A stretch of DNA of 64,000 bases from Plecoglossus altivelis (Eukaryota > Chordata > Actinopteri > Osmeriformes > Plecoglossidae). The DNA lies in contig BROE01000012.1 of assembly GCA_036571765.1 (NCBI GenBank), forward strand, positions 11,772,721-11,836,720, read 5' to 3'. Below are positions 13,857-26,800 of the stretch, piece by piece; position 1 is the first letter of the stretch, and each line of letters opens with the position of its first letter. The position numbers and the translations under genes were made by a program. Under the pieces are notes generated by a model. It did not search any database, was not told the DNA's origin, and worked only from the letters and a program-made list of their open reading frames with translations.

Positions 13857-13945
13857 TTACCTGTCTGTCTGTCTCTCTCTGTTGGACTGTTGTACTAACT
13901 GACTGTCTGGTTGGATTTCTGCCTGCTTGTCTGTCTGTCTGTCCT
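13857..13945. repeat. TCTG-rich tract
   Basis: Two CTGTCTGTCTGT clusters about 60 bp apart, low complexity, directly before the array cluster at 14.1-14.7 kb. Confidence 0.75.
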
Positions 13946-14113
13946 GTACTTGCTGAAGCCTTTCTCAATGCTAACCCAACGTTAGGAGATGTACCATTCA
14001 AAGCTACACAGAAGTCTAAAAATGAACTGAACGGTAAATTATTTTGCAATGAAAACCTTCTTTAGGGGCTCAATAATGGTGTCTGTTCTGTTCTGCTATG
14101 TTATCGTAGCTCT

Positions 14114-14361
14114 GCCATGTTTTGGGGGTTATGCTAATGACGTCGCCATGTTTTGGGGGTTATGCTAGTGACATCGTTGTGTTTTGGGGGTCATGTTAGT
14201 GACATTCCTGTGTTTTGGGGGTTATGTTGGTGACATCACCATGTTTTGGGGGTTATGTTTATGACATCGCCGTGTTTTAGGGGTTATGTTAGTGACATCA
14301 CCGTGTTTTGGGGGTCATGTTAGTGACATCGTCGTGTTTTGGGGGTTATGTTAGTGACATC
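14114..14361. repeat. 31-bp minisatellite, 8 copies
   Basis: The unit begins GCCATGTTTTGGGGGTTATG and ends TGACATC. Eight copies of exactly 31 bp fill 248 bp with no indels, only substitutions. Confidence 0.95.
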
Positions 14362-14390
14362 ACAGCAGGCGGGCATGGCCCTGCTCTTTG

Positions 14391-14610
14391 CTGTCTGTCT
14401 GCCCCATCCTGCTGTCTGTCTGCCCACCCCATCCTGCTGTCTGTCTGCCCCATCCTGCTGTCTGTCTGCCCAACCCATCCTGCGGTCTGTCTGCCCCATC
14501 CTGCTGTCTGTCTGCCCACCCCATCCTGCTGTCTGTCTGCCCCATCCTGCTGTCTGTCTGCCCCATCCTGCTGTCTGTCTGCTCCATCCTGCTGGCTGTC
14601 TGCCTGTCTG
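14391..14610. repeat. 21/25-bp minisatellite, about 10 copies
   Basis: The unit CTGTCTGTCTGCC-CCATCCTG occurs as 21-bp and 25-bp forms; the long form carries an extra four bases (CACC or CAAC) and alternates with the short one in the first six copies. Frames rich in Cys/Leu/Ser across it are artefacts. Confidence 0.94.
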
Positions 14611-14692
14611 TTTTCACCTGGTCATTGAAGCAACACTTCAGTTTTCTGTTTTCACCTGGTCATTGAAGCAACACATCAGTCCTCTGTTTTCA
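14607..14692. repeat. 38-bp tandem duplication
   Basis: Two copies plus a partial third of a 38-bp unit containing TTCACCTGGTCATTGAAGCA; it abuts the 21/25-bp array. Confidence 0.92.
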
Positions 14693-17600
14693 AAGAGTTG
14701 CCCAAAGACAAGGAACAGAGATAAAATATGCTGCATACTGCATACACTAAGGCTTAGTGATGAACAAGTGATGAGAAGCCCAGGGTATGTGTATTACATT
14801 TAATTAAAAGCTGCTTTTTGTTTTCATGTACAGTATATCAATTCTGTATGTTTTAGGATTATGATATTATTTTCCCATTTACACCATGTGTGAACTAATT
14901 AGAAAGGCATTATTTTGCAATTGTGTTTAAATTTCACGAACATGCCTCAGTAACCAGGTATGTCAGTCTGAAGACACGTTGGTTGTTGAATAAACGGCCA
15001 ACTTGAAATTGTATTTTAGTTTGTTTGAGGACCTAGTGTTTCATATCAAACTAATATCTAAACGCAAATCTAATCAAATTAAGTGTATCAACTTCAGAGC
15101 ATTGAAGAATCAGCTTTTATGTTCTATTTTGGTCCCCTCTTAGTTACGATTTTGAACAATTTTCTTCTCTGTCTGACTACAATACTAAGAAATGTTTGAT
15201 GTTCACCATAATGTAAGTTCTTGTAGAGGCAGCAACATATTTGATATGTCCGCAAGAGAATCGATTTGTTTCCCCCGCTCCCTGGAAAAAAAAATCTTTT
15301 TGGATCTGTTTGAAATCAGAATGGAAGTTTCAAATATACCCTCAGTCTTCATTAACTCAAGGACTGTTTTGTAACCTCTACATCAAGTAGTGTGTCGGGT
15401 GTGCAGTCTAACCTATGACCTTGTGGGCTCCATGCCCAGAGGGGGGTCCTTGCACTGCGGGTAACTTACAGCTCTACTATGGCCACTGGCCCATCCAATC
15501 ATCTCTGCCATTACATCTATTGATTTATAGAAAGACAAAGACTCATAACTGCCTTAGAGCCAAGAACCCGACATGGTTCAAAATCATAGGATTGTTTTAT
15601 ACGACATCACATTGGGTGCGTTTGCTGGAAGAGAACCGGCTTCCTCTAAATGACTGAAATGAAAGCTGTAAGCAATCGCAATAAAATGGTTGTGGTAAAT
15701 GATATATAGTTTTTGCATTGCTGAGCGCAGCTATTTCCCTTTATGGTACCATAAGCTCATTTCAGCATCAACATAATGTTGAATTGTACAGTGAGTGACT
15801 GCAAGTATTCTGCTTTGGTTCTGGTTTTGAGACGTGCTCCCTTTCAAAGCTCCCCAACATTTTCCACCACTTACAACTAAATCACACCAATTATGCAACT
15901 TCTTATCAGTGAATCTCATTGTTCCACGACAAAAATACCCTTCAAACATTCCTCATCGTGGATGCACTAAATACAGCCTTTTAAATAATGGACAGTACCC
16001 GACTTTTGTCTCCCTATGACTAGAATACTGCAGTACATTAAACCGGTTAATCACATACAGTTACGTACAGTTTGACACATTCGCCTAACATTATCTATTG
16101 ATCCATAAAGTCACATTTATTCTGGAAAAGTGCTTGGGTAAGGACGAAGGAATGACCTTGTGGGACAACCTTGGTTAAAATAAACCCTCTACATATCCTG
16201 AGCGTGCTCACAAAAATATGCTTCCGTAGCAAAAAGCCCATCATAGATGGGTATCATGGAGAATGCAGATGGCTTTCACCACGGAGACAGAAGCAGTGAT
16301 TCAAAAATCCACCGAGAAGCTCCATGACTTGCTGACGTTTGCTTGCTCAAGTGTCCATGTTTTATAAAAAGTTTACCTCAAACTACAGACTTCTAACATG
16401 ATGCATATATGCTGTCCGTATTAAACATGAGGATGTTAGGAGAGGCTGGGTTAGGGCCAAGCAGCATATCCCAGCTAGATGGTGTGTTCCCAGAGAGTGG
16501 CTTTGAGATTAGAGAGGGAGAGAGAAAATGGAGGATTTAGTCTGATGAACACTGGACCTCAGTGGCACTTCACCAAGGCAACAGAGCAGCAAGTCAGTGG
16601 TGCAGTAGCTGCCCCTAACCCCCTTACCTCTCCCTCCGCCTGCACTCTCTGTCTCTCTCCTTAGCTTTCTATTTCTACACCCAGTTGACGTCCACATGCA
16701 GTCATTCTTTCTTTTGCTATCACACTGTCCTACTGAGTCAATCTGTCAAGGCACCGTTCCACACCTTTGACTGCTTTTCTCTCCTCTCCGTATTCATCTC
16801 TCGTTCACCGTCATCCTCTGCAGGTTTGAAAGTCTCCTGTCTCGTTTGTAACATGGTGAGATTCACCCAAATTCATCTCTCACTGTTGTTTCTCCCCACT
16901 AAAGAGTTCAATAATTAATGCTACATTTGTTTTCTACATGTTTCCCCTCTCTGTCTCCTGTCTTGCCGCCTTCCTCATCTCCATCCCTCTCTCCCCTCTT
17001 TCTCTCTCTCTCTCCCTCCCTCCAATTCTTTTTCTCAATTTTGCCCTTCTCCATCTACAGTACCTCTCTGTCTACCTGTGATTATGGGGCTGGTGTTGAA
17101 ATATGAATGGGTGACAGGTGAGGAGAGTAGAGGGCTCGCAGGTTCATTACCGGCTGCCGGAGTGTTTCACTCCAGGGCAAACCCTCCTGCGCTGGAGGAG
17201 TAATGGAACAAACTGCTCTCTCCCACTTCTGCCACCTCTTTCTCCGTACAGGCTGGGTGACTAGCCATTGTGACTCTTATTTGTTTTGTCTCCTGTTTAA
17301 ATTGTCTGAAACGGGGGGAAAAAATGACCTCTGTGTCATTCTGTGTGTGTAGTTATGATGAAATGCAGGTGAGTTGTGAAATGTATTAATCAAGGCAGCC
17401 ACCTCCCGGTGTGCACATCAGGTAATAGGGTGTATTATTCATATTAGGTATATTACAGGTAGAACATAGAGCACCAGGAAGTGTGTGCTTGCATGTGCTT
17501 ATGAGAGAATGTATGCAAATATCACATTTGCCCTTCAACTCTTTTAAAGCTATCATTCTGCTCTTTTAATACAATCAGAATGATAGAGATTTCTCCTGAG

Positions 17601-20600
17601 CAGTACTTGTTCACAAAGTGAAAAGATTTTTTTTTTATTTGATTCTTTTTTTTGGTGTCCAGTGCAGTGTTTAATCATAATACATCCGATCACTCTCCGT
17701 AATCATCTAGAAACAATGTGAATCAGCACCAAAACAGTAGCAGAAAACGTATCAAATGTGCCAATACTTGTTGTCTTCAGTCTCAGAGAGTCAACAACCA
17801 TCATGTAAAAATGTGGTGATGCCGAGTATTTCTCAAGTCTTCAGGAAGTCATCCAGTCTGTTTCACCAGGTGTGTGGACTTTCTGTTGTTATCACAGCAC
17901 AAGGATGGGGAAGCAAAGCAATCTATTTGAGGGTGGTTGTTTGTGTGGATTACCTCTACACTGTGCTCTACTGTCAGTGAAGGAAGGAGAGAGTGTGTGT
18001 GTTGCAGAGGGTGAGAAATAACAGGGCTTGTAATTGCTTTGGGACAAGCCAGGATGGTTTACACACTGAGGGAAGGTTTTTTTCCTTTGGTATGAAAGGG
18101 AAAGGGTAGATAAGGAGAGAGAGAGAGAGTCAAGTTACACAAAGTAAAGTTTATGACAGTTTTTATGGACGAGGATGAACACCTGTGTGTTTAAGTAAAG
18201 ACTGTGTTAGAGGAGGCTTAGGACACTAATATCAAACAGATGAGTTTTGGAACGTTCTAAAAGTAGTATATTTCTATGTCTAAGACACCCAACATTTGTC
18301 TGTTTATCATCTGGGGTTTATACCTAAAAACGTAAAACATTTGAAGTTAAACACTTAAAATAGTTTTCCTTTCATTTTTGAGGCACTCAAAACCATAAAC
18401 CAGCTAGTAGCTTAGATAATTACCTTAAGATACGTTTTGCGTTTAGATTTTTACTCAGTTATGAGAAAATCCAGCTTTGGCCATTGACAAATTCGTTTCA
18501 GTCAAGACTTGGCTCCAGCAACTTCGCGTTCAAATGCTTCAGTAATGCGTGACATGAAGACATCCAGTACCAGAGGCTGAAAACACTTCTTGAAAACATC
18601 ACCAAACATCTTCCATGTTTGATTCCAATTTTGCTGTTTCCTGTGAAGGTCTAATTCGGTCTCATCCGTCCCGAGTCAGATCTTGCTATGTGCTGGTGTG
18701 CATTGGGTAAACTCTAACAGGCCATTGTTGAGTCTCTCTGTCAGCAGTGAGTTCTCCTGGGCCTCTCATACAACCTCTCATTAAGCAGAGGACGGGCGGT
18801 GAGAGATGAAACTCTCTGTACCTTGTGTCTAAAGGTCAGCTTGAATCAGTCTGGCAGCTGTTCGTGGTGCTTTCTCCATCATTCACACAATCTGCCGCTG
18901 CTATCTTCGATCCAGTTGAGGTTGGATCCAGGTAGGTAGACTCCAGTACTATGGTACTTAAGGGTCCTGATGGCATTACTCACAGGAACAGTAACATAAA
19001 TGTGTATGAGATGAATGTGTGAGGCTTTATTTTCCAAGCTTGGCTAGAATCTCTGACCCCGTTGTCAATATTTTCCTTCGGGGTCGTTTGCGGTACACAA
19101 TGTATATGATATAAACCAAGAATATGTCGTTTTCGACATCAAACTATTTGCATGGCGAGTTTACAAAAGGAATATCCCTGTATGGGCATAGACATCAAAT
19201 GGATGTATTTGAATGATTTCCCTTATGCATGAAGAAAAAGTCAACTTTCAAACTACCGTGTGGTACAACAAAATAAAAATAAAATGCCAATAGAAACATT
19301 TGAAAAACATTCATACCTACAATAACAAAACGTTTAATAAGGAAAATTGTGATAGGTTATTTTACAAAATAGGAAAAGAAACACCGTAGAATAATATCAA
19401 GAAAACGCACCATCTAGGATCTATTAAGACATAAAAGATATGGAATACAGTATCGAAAAGGAAACAATTATCTTGGAGGGCTAGATTGCCCTGAGCCGTT
19501 GGCACCATACATTTATCACCCCTTTGTTATTCAATCTTTTTCATTGTTCTTTTTATTCTTTCTTTTCTTCGTCATTAACCAAGCACCAGTGGGTCTGCAT
19601 TTGTATTCATGTGGAATCAATAACATTTGAGCACAGCAGGTGCTTCTGGATTCACACTGAATCACATTGTCTCTCCTCTTCTCTTTTTTTGCATTACATT
19701 CGCACTCGAAGCATCCTTCTCCTACCACGATTCCCCTCCAATTCACCCAGTCAAGCGAATCCCTAATATACATTTATCCACATCTCCTCCCTGCCCTGTT
19801 CTGCTTATTTCCCTGAATGCTCGTCTTCCACAAGAGTTAATTGAATTTGGTGGTGGGTTGTAAAGTTGGGGGTCTTTAGCCACAGTTGTATTCCCACAAC
19901 ACATAGGGCATAAGACTGTAAGGTTTGAAGAGTCAAACTGAGAGGAGGGGCTAGTGTAATATTTTGTTGCCTCATGAAATAATCACTGATATACAGTAAA
20001 GCTTTCCATTAGGACACTGGATTGATTACTAAGACTGAAGGGAAACTGAAATATAGAACAGCAGTTTGACCTTGTTTTAGTGAGTGGGGTACAACACCAC
20101 CAATCTTCCTTTATAGCTTACCACTGAGAGAGTAGAAAGAGATTTAAGGGAATTCACAAATGAGTTATCTGGCATGTATTATTCTGATCAGCTGCATTTA
20201 AAAGGGATGGTCTCTCTCCACATCAAATGTTTGTACATTTTAATGACATATTCTTTATAGTTTCAGCACTATTCAAATGTGATTACGTTCAGTCTTTCCT
20301 TGTGATTTTCTGAGTGTGATTCTCTGATGACTTCAGATGTCTAGACAAACTAAAAAATAATGATTCTGTGAGGACACTCCTGCTACTAATCCCCAAGGTG
20401 CATTGAAATGATTTAATCAAAGGGTATCAATCTTTGGAAAAAAAATGTTGCAAAGGCTTGCATCATTTGTAATGTGGGTTCAAAATGTCTGCGTGATTCC
20501 TCTTAATGGGCTTGGCACTTTGAATCTTGTTCGTTCAGACAAACAAATCATAATTTGAGTAACATTTGAGCTGTTCTGACAAATAACGAAAAATAGATAA

Positions 20601-20797
20601 AGTTACCAAATCGTTCTTCATGCTATAAAGAGTAAACTTTTCAGAAGATTATTTATTAATTAATTTTCACATTTATTTGCAATATAGTATTGTCACAAAA
20701 TAATGGTCCTTGAAAAAATGTACTAAAAATGGCAATGCTTTGGCCAGAGAAAGAAATGTGGTCGTATGTTAATCCTCAAGCAACTATCACATGCACA
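14693..20797. other. Non-coding, no gene recognised
   Basis: AT-rich unique sequence, a C/T-rich tract at 16930-17045 and T-rich runs at 17627-17655. The 17215-17465 stretch has an ordered, unique look that could be conserved non-coding DNA, but this cannot be tested here. Short frames lack recognisable similarity. Confidence 0.5.
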
Positions 20798-20827
20798 CAC
20801 GCGCGCGCGCACATGCATACACACACA
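20795..20827. repeat. CA / CG alternating tract
   Basis: CACACACGCGCGCGCGCACA-type alternation of purine and pyrimidine, a classical Z-DNA-prone pattern. Confidence 0.85.
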
Positions 20828-23800
20828 GAGCAGTATTTCGACCCTACAGCTAGTAACAGGAAAAAGTAAGAATTAACCTGAAAATGACGTTCATTAGAAA
20901 AGCTACATTTCAAGAAGCTATTGCGGCATCATTTCTGTGTTTGCAATGACAGTCAAGGGAATTCATTCAGTCAACGACAATGGGCTGCTGTAACGCCTCA
21001 TTCAGGCTGCACTAGAAAAATGGAAACTGTCAAGTCCTAGACAAATTGCTTCATCTAGTGCCTAATGATAAAAGATTGATAATCGAGTCGTACATCCGCA
21101 GATTTAAATACATCCGTCATTCTTGGTTGTCACTAAAACTGCCATTTATCCAAGAATTAGGAAATAAAATAAAAACCGCTAAATGAAAAGAATAACGACA
21201 TTCTTGAACCACTGAAGCAGAAATTACTAACTTGGTGGTTAAAAAAAACGGTAAACTGTCCCCTGCTCAGCTAGTGAATATCCTTAGACAAGCCTGGGAT
21301 TGCACTGTACCTTGTTGATTTTGCATGGCGATATATGTCATCCTCAATATATCAGCATCGTGGTATCCGCCCAGTCATCTACAGTTGTAATCTACCGCTA
21401 CAACTCATGTATTGTGTAGATATGTATTGTGAGGATCTGTAAAACTAGCGCGGTTAACCATGTTGAGAATTCTCAGTTTTATTCCTTTTCCATTTGAAGT
21501 TTACATTTTATTTGTATTTACTACAAGTAGTTTCAAATATACTGAGCCTCATAAATTGTCATTTCAATTCAATTATTGCTTCAAGATTTGTGTCAACACA
21601 GAGATCTAGAGTTGATAAACAAAACTCTATTTAAATGAATGGTTTAGCATCCTTGGGAAGGCTGGTCCAACTCTACAATAAATCTTAAATCTGATTTTGT
21701 GAGTGCTTCCTGCTTCCATTATTGAGACAAAGATGAAAACATTGGACAAGGAGAAGTGAAATAAAATGTATGCCTGTGATTGGTTTAAACAAACTGGAAT
21801 CAAAAATATGTTAGCAGCCATTTCTTGTATGTCCTTTACCTCCACCATCCTGACACTTAAGAGAGCTGTTCTTTGTATTATTTCCCAAGATAAACAGGAC
21901 CTGTCTCTTTGTAAACGGACACAAACACTCCTAGAGTTGCCCACAGAGTATTTATTAAGCAGCTGCCTTTTACTGAAACTCAATCACAACAACAGAGCCG
22001 AGTAATGCTGCGGTTTCAATCACTGTTCTGTCTTTCTGTGCTATTTTTAACGTGCACAAATCATTAGGCAGTGCCTTTGTTAGCCAAGTTTCACCAAAGT
22101 TTTGAAGAACTATAAATGTTAGTTCAGAGAAAAGAAAAGCCACATATGTACCATATGACTCAGCTATATTTTCAATCTGCAGAACTCTTAGGGACCCAAG
22201 ATTTTTTTAACATGATTTTTGTTTAGTATGTTTTAGTCAATCTGTATCTGCGTGGCAGTACGAACGTGCAATGTGAAAAAGGTGTTGCTCTGTCGTTCCA
22301 TAATTTCTTTTTTTTGCGTGCATAAAACCTTTGCACGGTACATGGTTTTATAAAATGACTGAACCTTGACGAGAGCGTGGGACGTTTATGATTGAACACA
22401 GGCAATGTGTTTCCCGTGTCACGCTGTACGTTGCTAAGGGGAAGTGGAGAGGGGCCCTCGACTGGCCTTAGATTAGAGGATTCTGGATCAAAGGCAGTGT
22501 GGGGAAGCTTCCAAACATGAAATGTCTGTACTCGAATAATCCAGAAATGATGCCCTAGCACCAGAAGCACTTCAGACAACTGCAGCACTTGGGGTGCTGG
22601 AGACTGAAGATGTTTGGTGAGGAAAACTTTGAAGGATCTTTGCAGAATTGATTTTTCACCGTTGTTGTTGCTTTTGTTCGTCAGCGACATTTTATTTGAC
22701 TCCTTTTAACAATGATTTGATAATTCCCTTTTCCCTCGTGATAATCCCATCAGCTCTAATCTTAATTGTGAGTTCCAACTCAGACACGTACGTTAGAGGC
22801 TGAGGCTAATTTAATTATTTCAGACAAAAGCATTTAGGAAAATTAGGGTAAATAATAGCTCTGTGTTTCCCCAGTATTCAGCTACAGTGCCAGTTTCACA
22901 GTAAATGGGTTTGACGAGGATTAACCCTTTGTGTTTTATTACAGGCCTGACTTGAGCTTAAAGGCTTAGGCTAATCATATTTATTTCCATATCAGGTGCA
23001 GCTGTGTAGTCAAACACAATAGGTAAGATATTCTTTGTTTTGAGTGTCATGAATTTCTTGAGTCCAGTTACTGGTTTGTTATGATAACCAAATGATATCT
23101 GAACTATAAATGTTAACAGAGAAGATCGACATCTCACCAGATGTGCATCTGCTTTGTATGTTCATGTTGCTGTCTACAACATTCAGTGTTGTCCAAACCA
23201 ACTTCATACTGAGGGCTGTCATGTCAATACACCATGTAACACCAACATGTTTAGGTTTTGCTTGAATGTTTGTTTGATAACATAACATGATGATGTTTGA
23301 AATCGGACTGATCGGTTTGGCATGGAATAGATTTTTCAATAATACTGTTTGTAGGACATGATACACTAAAAACAATGTACACAAATTGATTGGTAGTTTC
23401 CAGTGCAAGCCAGTTGTACTGTATAGTGTTGTAAGGGTGGAAAACATGTCTTCTCCTTGTAAATGAGATGGGGTGATGTCAAAATAAAGGTTGACTTCCC
23501 CCATCTGGAACTGTTGTAGCTGTATTGATCTGACCATCTCTGCTGTCTTAACCAGATCACATTACTATTTGAAGGCCTTTTAATGATAGTCTCCATGGTG
23601 TATTCCAATCTGGATGGCAATGATAGATAGAGATGCTAATGGATGACCGCAACTAATTGTTTACTATCTATATATTGTTGTTTGTGTGACTCTTTGTACT
23701 TGGTGTCCGATGACAAATTCACATTTTGCCAATTCTGTCCAGCTAGGCAACATTTCAAAAGTAAATCAACTTTGCTTAAATTACCAATCAATGCGGTTGA

Positions 23801-26800
23801 GGAAGAATTATTTGGTACTTTGGCAAATAAAAGATTAAACTTAGATCTTTGGGATCCTTGGGACTGTCTCATTGTGGTTTGATGCTGCCAGTGGAACGAA
23901 TGCAGAGAACTGACTCGGCAGTTAAGTGGGTCAAAGTTCATCAGTAACGTAGTAGTCAGTTAAGATGGCACATCCTGTAGCAGTTGGTTGGATGGTGGAG
24001 ATTTACTGTTTTGGAAATTGGGTCAATGCTTTTAGCTGGTTGTTTAAAAGTGCGTGACAGACAGGTGGGCAGATAAACAAGCAGACAGATGGGTAGACTG
24101 ACAGACAGGCAGATAGACAGGCAGGCAGACTGGACGTGAGGATTGCTCTGTCTTCGGTGTGATACCCCAGAGATCTGTGTGAGTATTTGACAGCTGGGGG
24201 TCCAGATGTGAATTTGATGACTGGGCTTGTGTCATCCAATTGCTGCCCTAATTGGGTCTATCTGCCAATCACTGTCAGGTTTCCTTAGAACAAAAGGATG
24301 ACACAGCTCTTCAGCCCAGCTGTACACAGCTGAATCACCAATCAGGAAATTGGAAGTGAGGCACCCCAACACTTTGTCCTCAGATGAGGACAAAGTACGT
24401 AGTTGGAAAAAATGGTGGGGTGTGTGAGAAGTCTCTTTTAAAGCCCCACACCTCCAGTCCCAACATCACAGTCATCCTGAACACTATAGTTGAGATAGAC
24501 TGAACACTGCACACCCTCTACTCCTATCTATGTGTTATGGCGAGTCAACTAGCAAGTTGTAGTTGCTGAATTAAGTTGGTAACATAAAACAACGTACAGT
24601 GTTTTAAAACCCCCTTATTAACCCCTTGCACCTGTGTTGGGTTTATTCATACGGAGCATTTAGAAACAGATCAAGCCTGAGCCTAAATCTGTCCCACGAC
24701 AGACAACACGTCCACCTACACGGGCCTCAGTTTGAAGTCTTCGGGAGAAAATGAGCCTGCCTCTGGCTTCTGGAAACCCCAGAATCTCATCACTCCTCCA
24801 GATTGCATTCGTGAGCTCCACCTAAAGCTTCGGTTCTGCTCCTAGAATCAAGAAGATGCTTTTGGCAGTGGAGATGATTGTCTTTAGCTCCTACAGGGTG
24901 ACTGTCAGCCATCTTGGAAAACAGCAAGTCATACTCTTATGAGTCATGATCCTTGAGATCATGAGACCGATGGTACTTGAGAGCAAAGTTTGATTCAAGT
25001 TTGCTGTCTGGGGACTGAGCACTTTTTAACCTTGTGTCACCCCGAATAACGCAACATCAATATTGTAGATATATTCAGACTGTGTTTGCAGACTTTGCAA
25101 TTTCTCAAAACATCATTTCTCAAAGGGATCTGCAGTCATATCAATATCATTAAATCTAACTTCCCACAAAGACAGTTTGTGTTGAAACAAAGTGCAACAC
25201 CCTTCCGTCTAGTCACTCTGGCCTATTGTAAGGGAACAACATACCAGCTGTGCCTGTTTTCTGTCAGCATTCCCTACCTCCCCAACTGCACATACAAATG
25301 TGAATACATTATCTCATAAACGAACCAGCAGAAGGGGGATAAAGATAGACAAAGAGAGAAAGTGAATGAGAACGGGAAATCAAGAAAAACAGGCAGTGGC
25401 ATGTGTTGCAGAAACAAAAAAAGTTGTACAGTACAATCATGGGATCAGGATACTGGTGGAGTCTGGGCTGGGACTCGGCATATTTCACCATGTTATGACC
25501 AAGGGTGCGAGGAGCCACCAAAGAGCCTAGCCAGCTGATATATAGTCTCCCTTCAGAGGACATCGAGAAGGATGGGAGGAGGGGGGTTTGCTTCATAAAG
25601 AACTTGTCAGTAATAAAGAGGCAGATTGTTCAAGGGCTCCACAAAGGCATAGGCAGAGAAATCTCTGCCTTTTTCAATTATATTGTACGTACTGACCTTT
25701 TGTGAAGGGCCAGTGTCCCATTCAATGCATGGTTAGTGTCCAATGTCAAGAGATTGGCCGATTTGAGTCATTTCTTCCTGTTATGTTATAGCTGAATGTT
25801 CTTTGCAGTTTGCAATTTGTAAACATGCCCTAAGACATGTTTACTGCAGCAATGTGTGAGTGAAAAACAATTGTTCACAAATGGAGACACACTGTGACAG
25901 CTTGTGAGAAATGTGAAGCGACACAGAATGTGTGTGTAGTGACGCTTGTGTTGTGCTTTTCTCTATGGTGCTTGGATGGGCAGAAAGGTGATGTGACTAG
26001 ACTATGAGATCCAATATTGCTTGTTTGAAAATATGTTTGCACATGAGAATACGAGACTAGATCCAATGAAATCAATCATGCAGGAATAATGCATAACATT
26101 ATCTTCATGGAGTTGTAAGTCTGTCTGAGAATGTGTCAGCAAAAAAAAAAACTAGTAATTTCCTGTTGTGGATACATCTCTCTGTTCTGTTGTAATGAAC
26201 AGTTCTGGATCGATCTCATTTCCGAAATGGAACCATATCAGAGTTCAGTGCACTTCCAATGAGCCCCAAACCATACCTGTGAAAAGGGAAAGTTGAAAAG
26301 ACCCAACATCTTTGTCATGTGATAATCTTCAAAATGCAAATCTCCTTTCAATTACAGGTGGATAACAAGACTCTTTGAATTGGGATTTTCATTACGTTGC
26401 TGATAACATGTTACATAATGCAGGTTGTTCATTATTTATCAGTCCTTTTGTTATGTATTAAAAAGTGGGGGAAGCTGCTTGCAGTCATTTCATAGGTGAC
26501 TGCCTCTGGTGTCTGTGGGCACAGGCCCATGCAAAGTTTCATCCCTGGTTTTTGTAGCCCTTTTAAAAAGTTAAAAACTCCAGACATAATTTGTTGAAGA
26601 GCAGATGGCTTTTTAATATAAGCACATCTGCGAGGCACACAGCAGTAAGAGTTTAAGACTATGACAAGAAGAAATGGAGGAAAAGCCTGTATTTATCACA
26701 ACCATCATGGAACCACACACACACGTAGCGGATACACGCATCATCCAAGGAGCGGTTTAGCATACACACACACGCAGGAGCATCTACCGTAGAAATTCTC

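Noticed and set aside
14308..14803. Cys/Leu/Pro-rich frames of 106-154 codons
   Set aside because: Translation of the 31-bp and 21/25-bp arrays; several frames are open at once.
22223..22690. 155-codon minus-strand frame
   Set aside because: No motif or family resemblance; consistent with chance.
23079..23537. 152-codon minus-strand frame
   Set aside because: No domain or splice logic recognised; low-bias codons; likely chance.
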